Of a stretch of DNA of 64,000 nucleotides, positions 8,928-20,565 are shown piece after piece. Position 1 is the first letter of the stretch. Each line of letters begins with the position of its first letter. The notes under the pieces were generated by a model. It was not told where the DNA came from. It did not search any database and worked only from the letters and a program-made list of their open reading frames with translations. Made by a program: the position numbers and the translations under genes. Origin of the DNA: Antiquaquibacter soli (lineage in GTDB: Bacteria; Actinomycetota; Actinomycetes; Actinomycetales; Microbacteriaceae); NCBI RefSeq assembly GCF_030580675.1, contig NZ_JAUQUB010000001.1:558001-622000 (forward strand), written 5' to 3'.

Positions 8928-9818
8928 TCAGCGGCGGGAGAAGAGGTGCTTGCCGAGGCTCGACACCCCGCGCCAGTCACGGCGCACCAGCGCCCCGGGT
9001 GCGCGGATGCCGGCGTTGAGCCGCGACAGCACGTGCGCGCGCGAGGTGCGCGCGGCCCGACGCCACCCGAGCCGGTCGAGGCGGTCGGCCGTCTCGAGGA
9101 AGAATCGGCGCTCCTCGATAAAGCGCTTGTTGTCGCTGCTCGTCCACGACGACGCGCTCGCGCGGTGACGGCGGTACTCGAAGACGAGCTCTCCGTCGAG
9201 CACGAGCGAACCCCCGCCGACGATGATGTCGATCTGCAGAGCGAGGTCGAGGACGATGTCGTACCCCGGGTCGAACCCGTGCTCTCGGAGGACCTCCGTC
9301 TTCCAGCACAGCGACGGGAAGTAGGTCCAGTTTCCGCGGAGGAGGCTCGTCGCGAGCTCCTCGCCGGAGAGAACGAGGGGGCGCTCGCCCCGGGGCTCGA
9401 GGATCGACTTGATGCGGTCGGTGAGTCCGACCGCGGGGGCGCCCGCGGAATCGATCGTGCGGACGCGCGGCTGCAGGTAGGCGGCATCCGGGAAGCGCTC
9501 GGCGAGGGCGAGCACCCGCGAGACGAACCCCGGGAGCATGATGTCGTCGCACCCCATGATGACCGTGTACGGGGCGCTTGCGAGGTCGATCGCCCGCTGG
9601 AAGTTGCCGCTGATACCGAGGTTCTCGTCGTTGAGGACATACTCGATGCGGGGGTCGTCGAGAGCGGCGATGTACCGGGCCGGTTCCGGATCGGGGTAGC
9701 GGTCGTCGATGACGACGAGCCGCCAGTCGCCCTCCTGGCGACGCACGCTCTCCACGGCGAGCACGAACAGGCCGACGTCGCCGTAGAACGGCATCATGAT
9801 GTCGAGGGCGGCGGTCAT
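8928..9818 (-). CDS. Family 2 glycosyltransferase
   Basis: A 296-residue soluble GT2 enzyme. Visible motifs are IMMPFYGDVGLFVLAVESV at the start, VVIDDRYPDPEPARYI in the nucleotide-binding region, and IMGCDDIMLPG as the metal-binding segment. A later region with the acidic run DIVLDLALQIDII corresponds to the acceptor side. It lies one base downstream of the GT4 gene, so the two are cotranscribed. It likely adds one residue of the surface glycan; the sugar is unknown. Confidence 0.8.
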   Translation of the reverse strand: MTAALDIMMPFYGDVGLFVLAVESVRRQEGDWRLVVIDDRYPDPEPARYIAALDDPRIEYVLNDENLGISGNFQRAIDLASAPYTVIMGCDDIMLPGFVSRVLALAERFPDAAYLQPRVRTIDSAGAPAVGLTDRIKSILEPRGERPLVLSGEELATSLLRGNWTYFPSLCWKTEVLREHGFDPGYDIVLDLALQIDIIVGGGSLVLDGELVFEYRRHRASASSWTSSDNKRFIEERRFFLETADRLDRLGWRRAARTSRAHVLSRLNAGIRAPGALVRRDWRGVSSLGKHLFSRR

Positions 9819-9819
9819 G

Positions 9820-10920
9820 TCAGCGCCGCGGGTTCGCGAGGGCGGATCGGAACGCGTCGAGCGTCTGGGCGGCCGTCGCCGACCAGCTGAACAGTGCCGC
9901 CTGCTCGGCGCCGACCCGTTCGAGCTTCTCGCGCAGGCCCGGCTCCGACACGATCCTCGTGATCGCCGCGGCGATCGAGACGGGGTCGGCTGGGTCGAAG
10001 TACACCGCCGAGTCCGCGGCGACTTCCCGGAAGACCGGCAGATCGGAGATCATCACGGGAAGGCCCGCCCCCATCGCCTCGAGGATGGGGAGCCCGAAGC
10101 CCTCGGCGTACGAGGGGACCGCGAGGGCGCTCGCCGTGCCGTAGAGCTCCTCGAGCTCCTCCTGCGAGACCCACGAGCGCAGGTCCACCCACTGCTGGAG
10201 GGAGAGCTCGGCGACGAGCGGGCGGAGCGGGTCGTCCCCGCGGCTGCCGGTGATGGTCAGGGTCGGGCGGATCGCGGGGTCCACGAGAGCCAGCGCCCTG
10301 ACGAGGTTGTCGAAGTTCTTGTGCGGCCGCCGGTTGCCCATCGCCAGGATCAGATCGCCGCGCCGCTCGTGGTGCTCCGCTCGGGTGGGATCGGATGCCC
10401 CGGCGAGGAGCACGACCTGGAGGCGCTCCCGCGGGTAGTCCAGGTATTTGACGATCTCGGAAGCGGAGGTCTCGCTGTCGGTGACGACCCAGGACGCATT
10501 CCGCGACGCGACCTTCTCCATCCACTTGACCGGCTCCGTGTACAACGGCGTCGACATGAACTCCGGGTGGCTGAAGTAGAGCATGTCGTGCATCGTCAGC
10601 ACCACCGGGATTCGGGTGCGCGCCGGGCCGAGGGTCGCTGGCCCGTGGATGAGGTCGGCGCCGAGCCGGGACGCCCAACGTCCCACGGCGAAGAGCTCGC
10701 CGAGTGCCCACTGCACGCGGTTCTCGCCGCTGATGCCGGAGGGCACCACTTCGCCGGGGAACCACGACGTGTCGAGCTCGAAGCCCTCCCGTGACGCGAG
10801 CCCGACGAAGGTGAACTCGCCCGGCTGGTCACCGATGCTCCGGTAGAGCTCGCGGGTGTAGGTCTCCATGCCGCCCTTCGTCCCGGTGTACGAGAGGAGG
10901 TCGACGAGCACGAGCGGCAT
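9820..10920 (-). CDS. Family 4 glycosyltransferase (GT-B fold)
   Basis: The 366-residue protein begins with a Rossmann strand and a glycine-rich KGGMETYTREL, typical of the acceptor-binding N-domain of GT4 enzymes. The C-domain carries GNRRPHKNFDNLVRAL and the E-x7-E-type segment PSYAEGFGLPILEAMGAGLP that contacts the nucleotide-sugar donor. I chose the ATG at 10920 over the upstream TTG at 10938 because the protein then begins right at the conserved first strand. It starts about 40 bases downstream of the ligase-like gene and reads into the GT2 gene after one base. Mannosyl or glucosyl transfer is common in this family but is not proven here. Confidence 0.85.
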   Translation of the reverse strand: MPLVLVDLLSYTGTKGGMETYTRELYRSIGDQPGEFTFVGLASREGFELDTSWFPGEVVPSGISGENRVQWALGELFAVGRWASRLGADLIHGPATLGPARTRIPVVLTMHDMLYFSHPEFMSTPLYTEPVKWMEKVASRNASWVVTDSETSASEIVKYLDYPRERLQVVLLAGASDPTRAEHHERRGDLILAMGNRRPHKNFDNLVRALALVDPAIRPTLTITGSRGDDPLRPLVAELSLQQWVDLRSWVSQEELEELYGTASALAVPSYAEGFGLPILEAMGAGLPVMISDLPVFREVAADSAVYFDPADPVSIAAAITRIVSEPGLREKLERVGAEQAALFSWSATAAQTLDAFRSALANPRR

Positions 10921-10957
10921 GATGGCCGAGCTTACCAAGCCCCGCCTGGACGGATGC

Positions 10958-12253
10958 TCACGGTCGGGGAGGCTGACCCGTGCGGCTGAAGGCCTGGCGC
11001 CAGCTCAGCTGCTCGGCGGCCTTGACGGCGCAGACGACGAAGGTCAACCAGCCGAACTCGACGAGGAGCGAGCTCTCGGCGAGGGCGGTCGTGAGGAGGG
11101 CGACGAGAACGAGCGCCGGCCACGCGAACACGACGCTGCGCCGTCGCGACGCGAGCAGCCAGGAGCGGGCGAACGCGAGGCCGACCAGTCCGAGGAAGAT
11201 CACGAGGCCGACGAGTCCGAGCTGGAGCCATACGTCGAGGTACGTGTTCGACGCGGAGGTCTCACTGCGCACCGAGAGTCCCTGGAAGAGGCTGTACGGA
11301 GGCAGTTCGGACTGCCACGTGCCGATCCACCCCCACCCTTCCAGCGGGTGCAAGCCGATAAGGCTCCACGCCTGATACCAGATCGCGAGCCGGTAGCTGA
11401 GCTCGCCTCCCGCGTTGAGCAAGTCGATGATGGCGGAGCGGAAGATCCACGTCACCCCCGCACCGATCACGGCGATCACGAGGATGGCGATCTGCCAGTA
11501 GCGCCGCCGCTCGTCGGGCGCGCGACGGAGCCCGTACAGTGCCGCTGCTGCGACGCACACGACCGCGAAGCCGCCGATCGCGACGGGGGAGCGGGTCAGC
11601 AGGAGGGCGATGGCGGCGGCGACGAGCGAGCCGATCGCGAGCCCGCGCGGCACCGACTTGGTGCGGTACTCGGTGCCGAACGTGATGAGCGCGAGCACCG
11701 CGAGGATGCCGAGCTGGTTGCGCGTGCCGGCGATTCCCTGGATCGGCCCCAGTGCCTCCAGATTTCCGAGGATGCCCAGTAGCCGGATCTCGGTGTCGAG
11801 GAGCAGCCCCGAGAGGATCTCGAGCGCGATCGAGAGCCCGAGGGCGGCGCGCAGCACATCGCCGAACGCGCGGACGATCTGGATCGTGTCCCGGAGTAGC
11901 GCGACGTAGAGCGCGAGCACCGTGAAGGCCCCGAGGTACAGGAGCGACCACAGCGTCGCCCACTGGTACTGGCTCCACAGGAGTGTGAGCCCGGCCCAGG
12001 CGATGTAGACGATGAGCGAGACCGGCAGCAGTCCGCGCCACTCGATGCTGCGCCAGCGGGCGACGATGGATGCCGCGGCGAGGACGACGAGGACTGCGAG
12101 CGCCCCGACAAGGCCCGCCCACCCGCTGAGCTGGCGGATCGGGTGGGCGAAGACCGCGATGCCGATAGCGACGGACGTGATCGCGGTGACGAGGCGCGGA
12201 TGACCGAGGAACGACAGTCCCGCCGCGAGCAGCTCATCGCGACCGAGGGTCAT
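10958..12253 (-). CDS. O-antigen ligase/polymerase-like membrane protein (second copy)
   Basis: This 431-residue protein has about ten to twelve membrane segments and a large external loop with GWGWIGTWQ and a following NTYLDVWLQLG, the layout of the Wzy/WaaL (O-antigen ligase) superfamily. The loop usually bears the catalytic Arg and His residues; an NQLGILAVLAL segment matches the conserved N-x-L-G region. It would polymerise or ligate polyprenyl-linked glycan on the outer face. Its ATG overlaps the stop of the upstream homologue at 12250-12253, and the two share several motifs, so they are tandem paralogues. Confidence 0.8.
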   Translation of the reverse strand: MTLGRDELLAAGLSFLGHPRLVTAITSVAIGIAVFAHPIRQLSGWAGLVGALAVLVVLAAASIVARWRSIEWRGLLPVSLIVYIAWAGLTLLWSQYQWATLWSLLYLGAFTVLALYVALLRDTIQIVRAFGDVLRAALGLSIALEILSGLLLDTEIRLLGILGNLEALGPIQGIAGTRNQLGILAVLALITFGTEYRTKSVPRGLAIGSLVAAAIALLLTRSPVAIGGFAVVCVAAAALYGLRRAPDERRRYWQIAILVIAVIGAGVTWIFRSAIIDLLNAGGELSYRLAIWYQAWSLIGLHPLEGWGWIGTWQSELPPYSLFQGLSVRSETSASNTYLDVWLQLGLVGLVIFLGLVGLAFARSWLLASRRRSVVFAWPALVLVALLTTALAESSLLVEFGWLTFVVCAVKAAEQLSWRQAFSRTGQPPRP

Positions 12254-13581
12254 CGCAGCTCCCCGGCGGTATCGCCGTATTTCGACTTCACCGAGATGAG
12301 CACGAGGAAGAGCATCCCGAACTCCACGAGGAGCCGGCTCTCAGCGAGGCTCTGCACGACGAGGGCGGTCATGATCGCGAGCGGCAGCAGGGGCAGCGCG
12401 CGATACGGCAGGGGTCGGTCGGGGAGGTGCTGGGGCCGGTCGAGCGCGGCGAGCCACGTGCGCACGACGGTCGAGAGCACGAGCGCGCCGAAGACGACGA
12501 GCCCCACGGCCCCGAGCTGGAACCACACGTCGATCCACGCGTTGTGGGCCTGAAGCATCCGCACGCCGTTGCGGAAGGCGAGAGTGTCGAACGGCTCGGC
12601 CCACGGGACCCAGTAGCTCACCCACCCCCAGCCGAATGCGGGGCGCTGCGCGGCGAGCTCGGTGACCTTCTCCCAGATGCCGAGACGCCCGGTGAGGTCG
12701 GAGCTCTTCCCCAGCAGCTCGAGGAGGGTGCCCCGGGCGAACACGATGACCGCGGCGGCGACCGCGGCGGCAGCGATCAGTGCAGCGAAGGTCCAGCCCC
12801 GCGCGCGCGGGGTCGTCGCGCGTCGCAGGAGCAGCACGACGCCGACCACTGCTGCGGTGGCCACGAGCGCCACGGTGACGGTCGCGGATCGGGTGCAGAC
12901 GAGCGTGACGGCGGCGACGCCGAGCCATGCGATCGAGTGCCACCGCCGCGCCAGACGGCGATCGGCGAGCTCGATCGCGAACACGATCGCGGCGAGCAGC
13001 GCGAGGAACCCGAGATGGTTGGCGTTGCCGACGATCCCCTGGATGCGGCCCTCGTCGAGCACGTCGAACAGCTCGTCGCGCGACCAGTAGAGCATTTTCG
13101 GAATCGTCTCGTACTGCGAGTAGTCCACCCCCGGCTGCACCCACAGCGGGAGGATCGGGCGGCGCAGCACGAGCGACACGAACAACTCGAACAGCAGGGA
13201 TGCCGCGAGCACGATGCGCAACAGGGTACCGAGTCCGCGCAGCAGCTCGGCCCAGCTGTACGTCACTGCGAGCGCGATGCCCGTGACGGCGAGCATCCAC
13301 GTCGTCAGCAGACCGAGGGCGGTCGCGCCGGGGTAGGCGGACCACGCGATCGACGCGGTCGCGAGGAGGAGGAAGGCGAGCAGAGGATAGGGCAGCGACC
13401 CGATCGACCACCGCCGGCGCTCGACGACGAGCAGGGCGACGGATGCGAGTGCCGTGAGCACGGCGAGCACTCCGTACACCCACCACCCGGCGCTGTACCG
13501 CCATGCGTCTCCCGCGAGGGCGAGGCTCAGCACGAGCACGAGGATCGCGTGCCGGGCGCGGGCGCTCGAGATCAGTCGCAT
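12250..13581 (-). CDS. O-antigen ligase/polymerase-like membrane protein (first copy)
   Basis: The 443-residue product has the same plan as its downstream neighbour. It has multiple hydrophobic segments, a NANHLGFLALLAA segment, an external loop with GWGWVSYWVPW, and HNAWIDVWFQLGAVGL, where the His and Asp fall at the position expected in Wzy/WaaL proteins. It ends with LVEFGMLFLVLISVKSKYG, which parallels LVEFGWLTFVVCAVK in the second copy. It is the first gene of a minus-strand run that continues through the GT4 and GT2 genes. Whether one copy polymerises and the other ligates cannot be told from sequence. Confidence 0.8.
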   Translation of the reverse strand: MRLISSARARHAILVLVLSLALAGDAWRYSAGWWVYGVLAVLTALASVALLVVERRRWSIGSLPYPLLAFLLLATASIAWSAYPGATALGLLTTWMLAVTGIALAVTYSWAELLRGLGTLLRIVLAASLLFELFVSLVLRRPILPLWVQPGVDYSQYETIPKMLYWSRDELFDVLDEGRIQGIVGNANHLGFLALLAAIVFAIELADRRLARRWHSIAWLGVAAVTLVCTRSATVTVALVATAAVVGVVLLLRRATTPRARGWTFAALIAAAAVAAAVIVFARGTLLELLGKSSDLTGRLGIWEKVTELAAQRPAFGWGWVSYWVPWAEPFDTLAFRNGVRMLQAHNAWIDVWFQLGAVGLVVFGALVLSTVVRTWLAALDRPQHLPDRPLPYRALPLLPLAIMTALVVQSLAESRLLVEFGMLFLVLISVKSKYGDTAGELR

Positions 13582-13642
13582 CCCGTAAGGCTAGACGGTG
13601 CGGCTGCGCCGCGCCCGACCGAACCGGGTCGGGGATCCATCC

Positions 13643-14824
13643 CTAGACGAACGCCGCCGAGCCGGTGATCGCTCGGCCCACGATGAGGGTGTTCATCTCG
13701 CGGGTGCCCTCGTACGAGTAGAGGGCCTCGGCGTCGGCGAACGCCCGCATCGCGCCGTAGTCGAAGACGATCCCGTTGCCGCCGAGAGCCTCGCGGCACC
13801 ACGCAACGGTCTCACGCATGCGGCTCGTCGCGAACTCCTTGGCGAGCGCCGAGTGCTCGTCGCGCTGCACTCCCTCGTCGAGCATCTCCGAGACGCGCGT
13901 GACGAGCGCGATGGACGAGGTGATGTTGCCGAGGCTCTTCGCAAGGAGCTCCTGGATGAGCTGGTGCGAGGCGATCGGCTTGCCGAACTGCACACGGTCC
14001 TTCGCGTAGGCGACGGCGGCCTCGTACGCCTGCACCGAGTTGCCGACCGCCGCCCAGGCGACTTCGGCGCGAGTGAGGCGGAGCACGGCCGCGGTGTCGC
14101 GGAACGAGTTCGCGTTCTGCAGCCGGTTCGACTCCGGCACGACGACATCGGTGAGGGTGATGTCCGCGTTCTGGATGATGCGCAGCGACCCCTTGCCCGC
14201 GATCGCCGTCGCGGAGTACCCGGGGGAGTCCTGCGGGACGATGAAGCCCTTGACCTGCCCGTCGTCGGCGTCCTTCGCCCAGATGACCGTGATGTCGCCG
14301 ATCGACCCGTTGCCGATCCAGCGCTTCGCACCGTTGAGCACCCAGTTGTCGCCGTCTCGGCGGGCGACCGTACGCAGGCCCTGCGCCGAGTCGGAGCCCG
14401 AGAGCGGCTCGGTGAGCCCGAACGCCCCGAGCAACTCGGCGGAGGCGAGCCTCGGCAGCCACTCCGCGCGCTGCTCGGCCGAGCCGCACTGGGCGATCGC
14501 GCCCATGGCGAGCCCGTTCTGCACGCCGACGAGCGTGGCGACGCTCGCGTCCACCCGCGCGAGCTCGAGGGCGACCCAGCCGCGGAAGACGGCCGAGTTC
14601 TCGAACCGGCGCGTCTCGTCCCACGCGAGGCCGTAGATGCCGAGCTCGGCGAGTCCGCGGTGCACCTCCGGGCCGAACATCTCGCCGCGCTCCCAGAGGC
14701 CGTTGGCGACCGGCCGCACGGTCTCGTCGAGCCAGGCGCGCAGCCTGAGCAGGGCATCCTGCTCCGTCGGGGTCAGGCGGCTCTCGAAGCCGTAGAAGTC
14801 ACTGGGAAGGGTCTCGAAGGGCAT
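13643..14824 (-). CDS. Acyl-CoA dehydrogenase, glutaryl-CoA dehydrogenase-like
   Basis: This 393-residue flavoprotein has the acyl-CoA dehydrogenase plan: a helical N-domain, a beta-domain with AFGLTEPLSGSDSAQG for FAD binding, and a C-terminal helical domain. GGNGIVFDYGAMR and SYEGTREMN follow, where Glu near residue 372 is at the catalytic-base position used by glutaryl-CoA and isovaleryl-type enzymes. It would oxidise a short acyl-CoA to the enoyl-CoA, passing electrons to an electron-transfer flavoprotein. Overall spacing is closest to glutaryl-CoA dehydrogenases, but the arginine that recognises the distal carboxylate was not pinpointed. It is divergent from manA and unrelated to the flanking sugar genes. 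Confidence 0.8.
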   Translation of the reverse strand: MPFETLPSDFYGFESRLTPTEQDALLRLRAWLDETVRPVANGLWERGEMFGPEVHRGLAELGIYGLAWDETRRFENSAVFRGWVALELARVDASVATLVGVQNGLAMGAIAQCGSAEQRAEWLPRLASAELLGAFGLTEPLSGSDSAQGLRTVARRDGDNWVLNGAKRWIGNGSIGDITVIWAKDADDGQVKGFIVPQDSPGYSATAIAGKGSLRIIQNADITLTDVVVPESNRLQNANSFRDTAAVLRLTRAEVAWAAVGNSVQAYEAAVAYAKDRVQFGKPIASHQLIQELLAKSLGNITSSIALVTRVSEMLDEGVQRDEHSALAKEFATSRMRETVAWCREALGGNGIVFDYGAMRAFADAEALYSYEGTREMNTLIVGRAITGSAAFV

Positions 14825-14905
14825 GGGCGATACTCAACCAGGGCCCCGGTCGCCGGTTCCAGACGGTTGTTAGGGTGATCCAATGCGCACGGAGGAGTTC
14901 GCCGG

Positions 14906-16087
14906 ATGTTTGTAGCCATCACCAATACACCGCGCGACTACGCGTGGGGCTCCTCGGGTGCGATCTCCGAGCTCCTCGGAGCGCCGGCGACCGACGCCGT
15001 GGAGGCGGAGCTCTGGCTCGGGGCTCACCACGGCAGTCCCAGCCGCATCCTCGACCCCACCGCGACGGACGGCGCGGGCGACCTCGCCCAGTGGATCGCC
15101 GCCGACCCGGCGACGGCGACCGGCGACGAGGATGCCGCGACCCTGCCGTTCCTCCTCAAGGTGCTCGCCGCGCGCTCCCCGCTCTCGCTCCAGGCTCACC
15201 CCACACCGGAGCAGGCGGCGGCCGGGTTCGCCCGGGAGGATGCGGCGGGCATCCCGATCGACGCCGCGCACCGCAACTACAAGGACCCGTACGCCAAGCC
15301 GGAGCTCATCCTCGCCGTGAGCGAGGAGTTCGGGGCGCTGTGCGGCTTCCGTCCCGCCGCCGAGTCGCGCCGCGCGATCGCCCGACTCCTCGAGCTCGCG
15401 GAGCAGTCGGAGCCGGATGCCCGGGGACCGCTCACCGACTGGCTCGAGCGCCTCAGCGGGGATGACTCGATCCAGTCGGTCTTCGAATGGCTCATCTCGC
15501 GCGGCGAGGGGGTCGACGAGCTCGTCGCCGCGGTCGCGCGTGTCGTCGCGACGGGTCCGGGATTCGCGACTCAGCGCACGATCGCGGAGACCTACCCCGG
15601 CGATCCCGGCCTCGTCATCAGCCTCCTCCTGCACGAGGTCACGCTCGCGAAGGGCGAGGCACTGTTTCTCCCGGCGGGGAACATCCACGCCTACCTCCAT
15701 GGCGTGGGCATCGAGCTCATGAGCTCCTCCGACAACGTGCTGCGCGGCGGACTCACTCCCAAGCACGTGGACGTCGCCGAGCTCCTGTCGGTCCTCGACT
15801 TCCGACCGCTTCCCGCCCCCTACCTGGTGCCGGAGGTCCCGGTGCCGGACGTGCGGGTGTTCCACCCGGAGGGCACGGACTTCGAGCTCGTCGAATTCGA
15901 GGCGTCCGGACTGCTGCCCCTCGACGGTCCCGCCATCGCGCTGTGCCTCGAGGGGTCCTTCGAGCTCACGGGCGGGCTCGGCTCGGCGATGCTCAGCCGC
16001 GGCGACGTGCTCTACATCACTCCCGACGAGGGCGACCTCGCCGTGGGCGGCACCGGGCAGCTCGTCGTCGCCACCGTCGTCGGCTGA
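14906..16087 (+). CDS. manA: Mannose-6-phosphate isomerase, class I
   Basis: The 393-residue enzyme interconverts fructose 6-phosphate and mannose 6-phosphate, the entry step to GDP-mannose. It shows the type I phosphomannose isomerase features: NTPRDYAWGS at the N-terminus, a zinc-ligand segment SLQAHPTPEQA near 95-105, KDPYAKPELI, and GNIHAYLHG near 256-264 carrying another zinc-ligand His. A jelly-roll C-domain follows. The ATG at 14906 is preceded by GGAGG about ten bases upstream. The gmd genes downstream make a nucleotide-sugar supply role likely. Confidence 0.93.
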   Translation: MFVAITNTPRDYAWGSSGAISELLGAPATDAVEAELWLGAHHGSPSRILDPTATDGAGDLAQWIAADPATATGDEDAATLPFLLKVLAARSPLSLQAHPTPEQAAAGFAREDAAGIPIDAAHRNYKDPYAKPELILAVSEEFGALCGFRPAAESRRAIARLLELAEQSEPDARGPLTDWLERLSGDDSIQSVFEWLISRGEGVDELVAAVARVVATGPGFATQRTIAETYPGDPGLVISLLLHEVTLAKGEALFLPAGNIHAYLHGVGIELMSSSDNVLRGGLTPKHVDVAELLSVLDFRPLPAPYLVPEVPVPDVRVFHPEGTDFELVEFEASGLLPLDGPAIALCLEGSFELTGGLGSAMLSRGDVLYITPDEGDLAVGGTGQLVVATVVG

Positions 16088-16138
16088 CCGGCGTCCGGCT
16101 CCCGCCTCGCCCGAGATCGCCGCGCAAGGCTGATCTAG

Positions 16139-18123
<1,985 letters not shown>

Positions 18124-18160
18124 GGCTGCTCGATCCGGCCGAATTGCTGCGTGCTAGCCT

Positions 18161-19528
18161 ATGCCGGTGCCCAGTGAAGCAGCGGTCCCGGCACCCGGGC
18201 AGCCGATCCGACGCGAGCTGGGCCCGACGCTCCGCAAGCACGCCGACGCCCTGATCTGCGTCGGGCTCGTGCTCGCGAGCCTCCTCGTCGGCATCGTCCA
18301 GGTACCGAAGCACTCGATGGTCTCGCCGATCGACGAGTACGTCTACATCGACGCCGTCGCCAAGGTCCCCACTCAGCTCGTGGTCCGCCAGGGCGAGGAG
18401 GTGGGCGACTTCGCTCGACGGTACCTGGCCTGTCACAGCGTGCGGCTCATCGGGATCTACCCCGAGTCGCTGTGCGCGGCCCCCACGACCGACGACGACG
18501 CCGAGTACCCCAACGAGGGCCGCACGACGGCCGACATCTACGTGCCGCTCTACTTCGCGACGACCTGGCTGCTCGCGCAGCCGCTGACCTGGTTCGGCGT
18601 CGACCTCGTCGATGCCGGGCGCTCGGTCGGCGCGCTCTGGCTCGCGCTCGCGGCGGTCGCCCTCTTCCTCGCCTTGCGCCGGCTCGCGATCCCGCGCGCG
18701 CTCGCCGCCGCCTTGCCGGTGCTCCTCGTCGGGTCCCTCGCCGCCTACTGGTCGAACACCTACATCAGCACGGATGCCACGGCCCTCGCAGCGGGATCGG
18801 TGCTCCTCCTCACCGCCGTCCGCGTGCGTGAGGGGTCCGCATCGCCGTGGTGGTTCGGTGCGCTGTCGGTCCTGTTCGTGCTGTTCAAGCTCCAGAACAT
18901 CGTCGCGGTCTTGGCCGTGGGCCTCTTCCTCATGCTGTGCGCCATCCGGGAGGTGCGGGGCGCCGAGCGGCCCGTCAGCGCCTGGCTGCGCCACCGCTGG
19001 GTCTGGGCATCGGCCCTGACTGTCGTCGTGGCAGCGCTCGCCCAGATCGGCTGGGTGGTTCTGCGGCGGGTTCTCGCGGTGGACCTCGGCGTTCGCCAGG
19101 GGGTCGACAGCGATTTGAGCGCGACGGCGATCGCGCGCGAGTTCTTCAAGTTCCTGCCCGGTGCGGCGACCGGGGCGAGCGCCCCGGAGGCGCTCGGTCT
19201 CGCCGCCGTGTTCATCGGGGGAGTGACGGCGCTCCTCGTCGTCGGAGGCGTGATCGGGGTCATCGGTGCCCGCCGCGGCCTGTCCGCGGCGAGCAACCTC
19301 GGCGTCGCGACACTCGTCGTCTCCGCGCTGTCGGCACCGATCCTGGCCCTCGTGACGGTGATCGTGGCGGGGGAATTCGTGCCGCTCGTGCCGCGCTACG
19401 GCATGTCGATCGTCCCGATCGCCTTCGCGTGCGTCGCCCTTCTGTTCCAGCGCCGCCGCTGGGTCCAGGTCCCGCTGCTCGTCCTCTCGCTCGTGCTCTT
19501 CGCGGCCTCGCTCACGATCGAGGGCTGA
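18161..19528 (+). CDS. Polytopic membrane protein of the surface-polysaccharide type
   Basis: The 455-residue product has an N-terminal cytoplasmic stretch, a first membrane segment near 29-47, then an external acidic motif SPIDEYVYIDAVAKVP (55-70). An extended loop with two cysteines follows, and then about nine more hydrophobic segments. An acidic pair straight after the first segment is the pattern of GT-C glycosyltransferases and of DUF2142 (DEPAH), so a distant relation to the 3118-4668 gene is plausible. I do not recognise a named family. It follows the gmd pair by 37 bp and may use the sugar they make. Confidence 0.7.
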   Translation: MPVPSEAAVPAPGQPIRRELGPTLRKHADALICVGLVLASLLVGIVQVPKHSMVSPIDEYVYIDAVAKVPTQLVVRQGEEVGDFARRYLACHSVRLIGIYPESLCAAPTTDDDAEYPNEGRTTADIYVPLYFATTWLLAQPLTWFGVDLVDAGRSVGALWLALAAVALFLALRRLAIPRALAAALPVLLVGSLAAYWSNTYISTDATALAAGSVLLLTAVRVREGSASPWWFGALSVLFVLFKLQNIVAVLAVGLFLMLCAIREVRGAERPVSAWLRHRWVWASALTVVVAALAQIGWVVLRRVLAVDLGVRQGVDSDLSATAIAREFFKFLPGAATGASAPEALGLAAVFIGGVTALLVVGGVIGVIGARRGLSAASNLGVATLVVSALSAPILALVTVIVAGEFVPLVPRYGMSIVPIAFACVALLFQRRRWVQVPLLVLSLVLFAASLTIEG

Positions 19529-19529
19529 G

Positions 19530-20483
19530 TCAGCTCGCTTCGCGCGCCCCGAACGCCCGCCGGTACGCCATCGGAGAGGTCTGCAGCACCCGCACGAAGT
19601 GGTGCCGCATGACGGCGGCGGTGCCGAAGCCCGTCTCCTGAGCGATCTGCTCGAGCCCGAGGTCGGTCTCCTCGAGAAGCTGCTGGGCACGGATGATCCG
19701 CTGCCGGTTGAGCCACGCCGCCGGAGTCGTGCCCATGTCGGCGCGGAAGCGCCGCGCGAATGTCCGGCTCGACATGAGGGCCTTGCGGGCGAGCTGGTCG
19801 ACGGTGAGGTCCTCGTGCAGGTTCTCGAGCATCCACTGGGCGACGAGCGCGAACGAGTCGCTCTTGCACTCGGCGATCGGCGCGTCGATGTACTGGGACT
19901 GGCCCCCGTCGCGCTGCGGGGGCACGACCATCCGACGGGCGATGACGTTGGTGGCAGCGGCGCCGTGCTCCTTGCGCACGATGTGCAGGGCCGCGTCGAT
20001 ACCGGCGGCGGTCCCGGCACTCGTGACGACCTTGCGGTCCTCGACGAAGAGCACGTCGGGGTCTACTTCGGTCTTCGGGTACATCGCCGAGAGCTTGTCC
20101 GTGTGCATCCAGTGCGTCGTCGACTTCCGGCCGTCGAGGATGCCCGCCTGGCCGAGTGTGAAGGCGCCGCTGCAGACGCTCAGCACCCACGCGCCGCGGG
20201 CCTCGGCGGCGCGGATCGCCTCGAGGTAGCGGGGGTCGACGTCCTCGATCACGTGGGCGGGGACGGCGAGCAGGTCGGCGTCGGCCGCGATGGAGAGGTC
20301 GTCGGCGATGTGCATGTCGAAGCCGAGGCTCGTAGTCACCGGACCCGGATCGGCGGTGGCGATGCGGAAGTCGAACTTCGGTCCGCCGCTGTCGCTGCGG
20401 TCGACGCCGAACACCTCGCAGACGACGCCGAACTCGAAGGGGGCGACGCCCGGGATCGCGAGGGCGACGACGCTGCGCAGCAT
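19530..20483 (-). CDS. GlxA-type AraC-family transcriptional regulator
   Basis: This 317-residue regulator joins an N-terminal DJ-1/PfpI-like domain (about 1-180) to a C-terminal AraC-type double helix-turn-helix. The nucleophile-elbow position is occupied by Cys104 in LSVCSGAFTLG. The HTH region has DLTVDQLARKALMSSRTFAR, PAAWLNRQRI and QIAQETGFGTAAVMRHHF. I chose the ATG at 20483 because AAGGAGG sits just before it and the conserved domain begins immediately; the frame further upstream is unsupported. It is divergent from the mini-protein gene at 20566. GlxA-type regulators often respond to small metabolites, but the ligand here is unknown. Confidence 0.9.
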   Translation of the reverse strand: MLRSVVALAIPGVAPFEFGVVCEVFGVDRSDSGGPKFDFRIATADPGPVTTSLGFDMHIADDLSIAADADLLAVPAHVIEDVDPRYLEAIRAAEARGAWVLSVCSGAFTLGQAGILDGRKSTTHWMHTDKLSAMYPKTEVDPDVLFVEDRKVVTSAGTAAGIDAALHIVRKEHGAAATNVIARRMVVPPQRDGGQSQYIDAPIAECKSDSFALVAQWMLENLHEDLTVDQLARKALMSSRTFARRFRADMGTTPAAWLNRQRIIRAQQLLEETDLGLEQIAQETGFGTAAVMRHHFVRVLQTSPMAYRRAFGAREAS

Positions 20484-20565
20484 GGGGCCTCCTTGGCAGG
20501 AACTGTTCGAAGTATGTCCATGCTGCCAGTCGTGGCGGAAATCTGCAATCCGTAGCGTTACTGCC

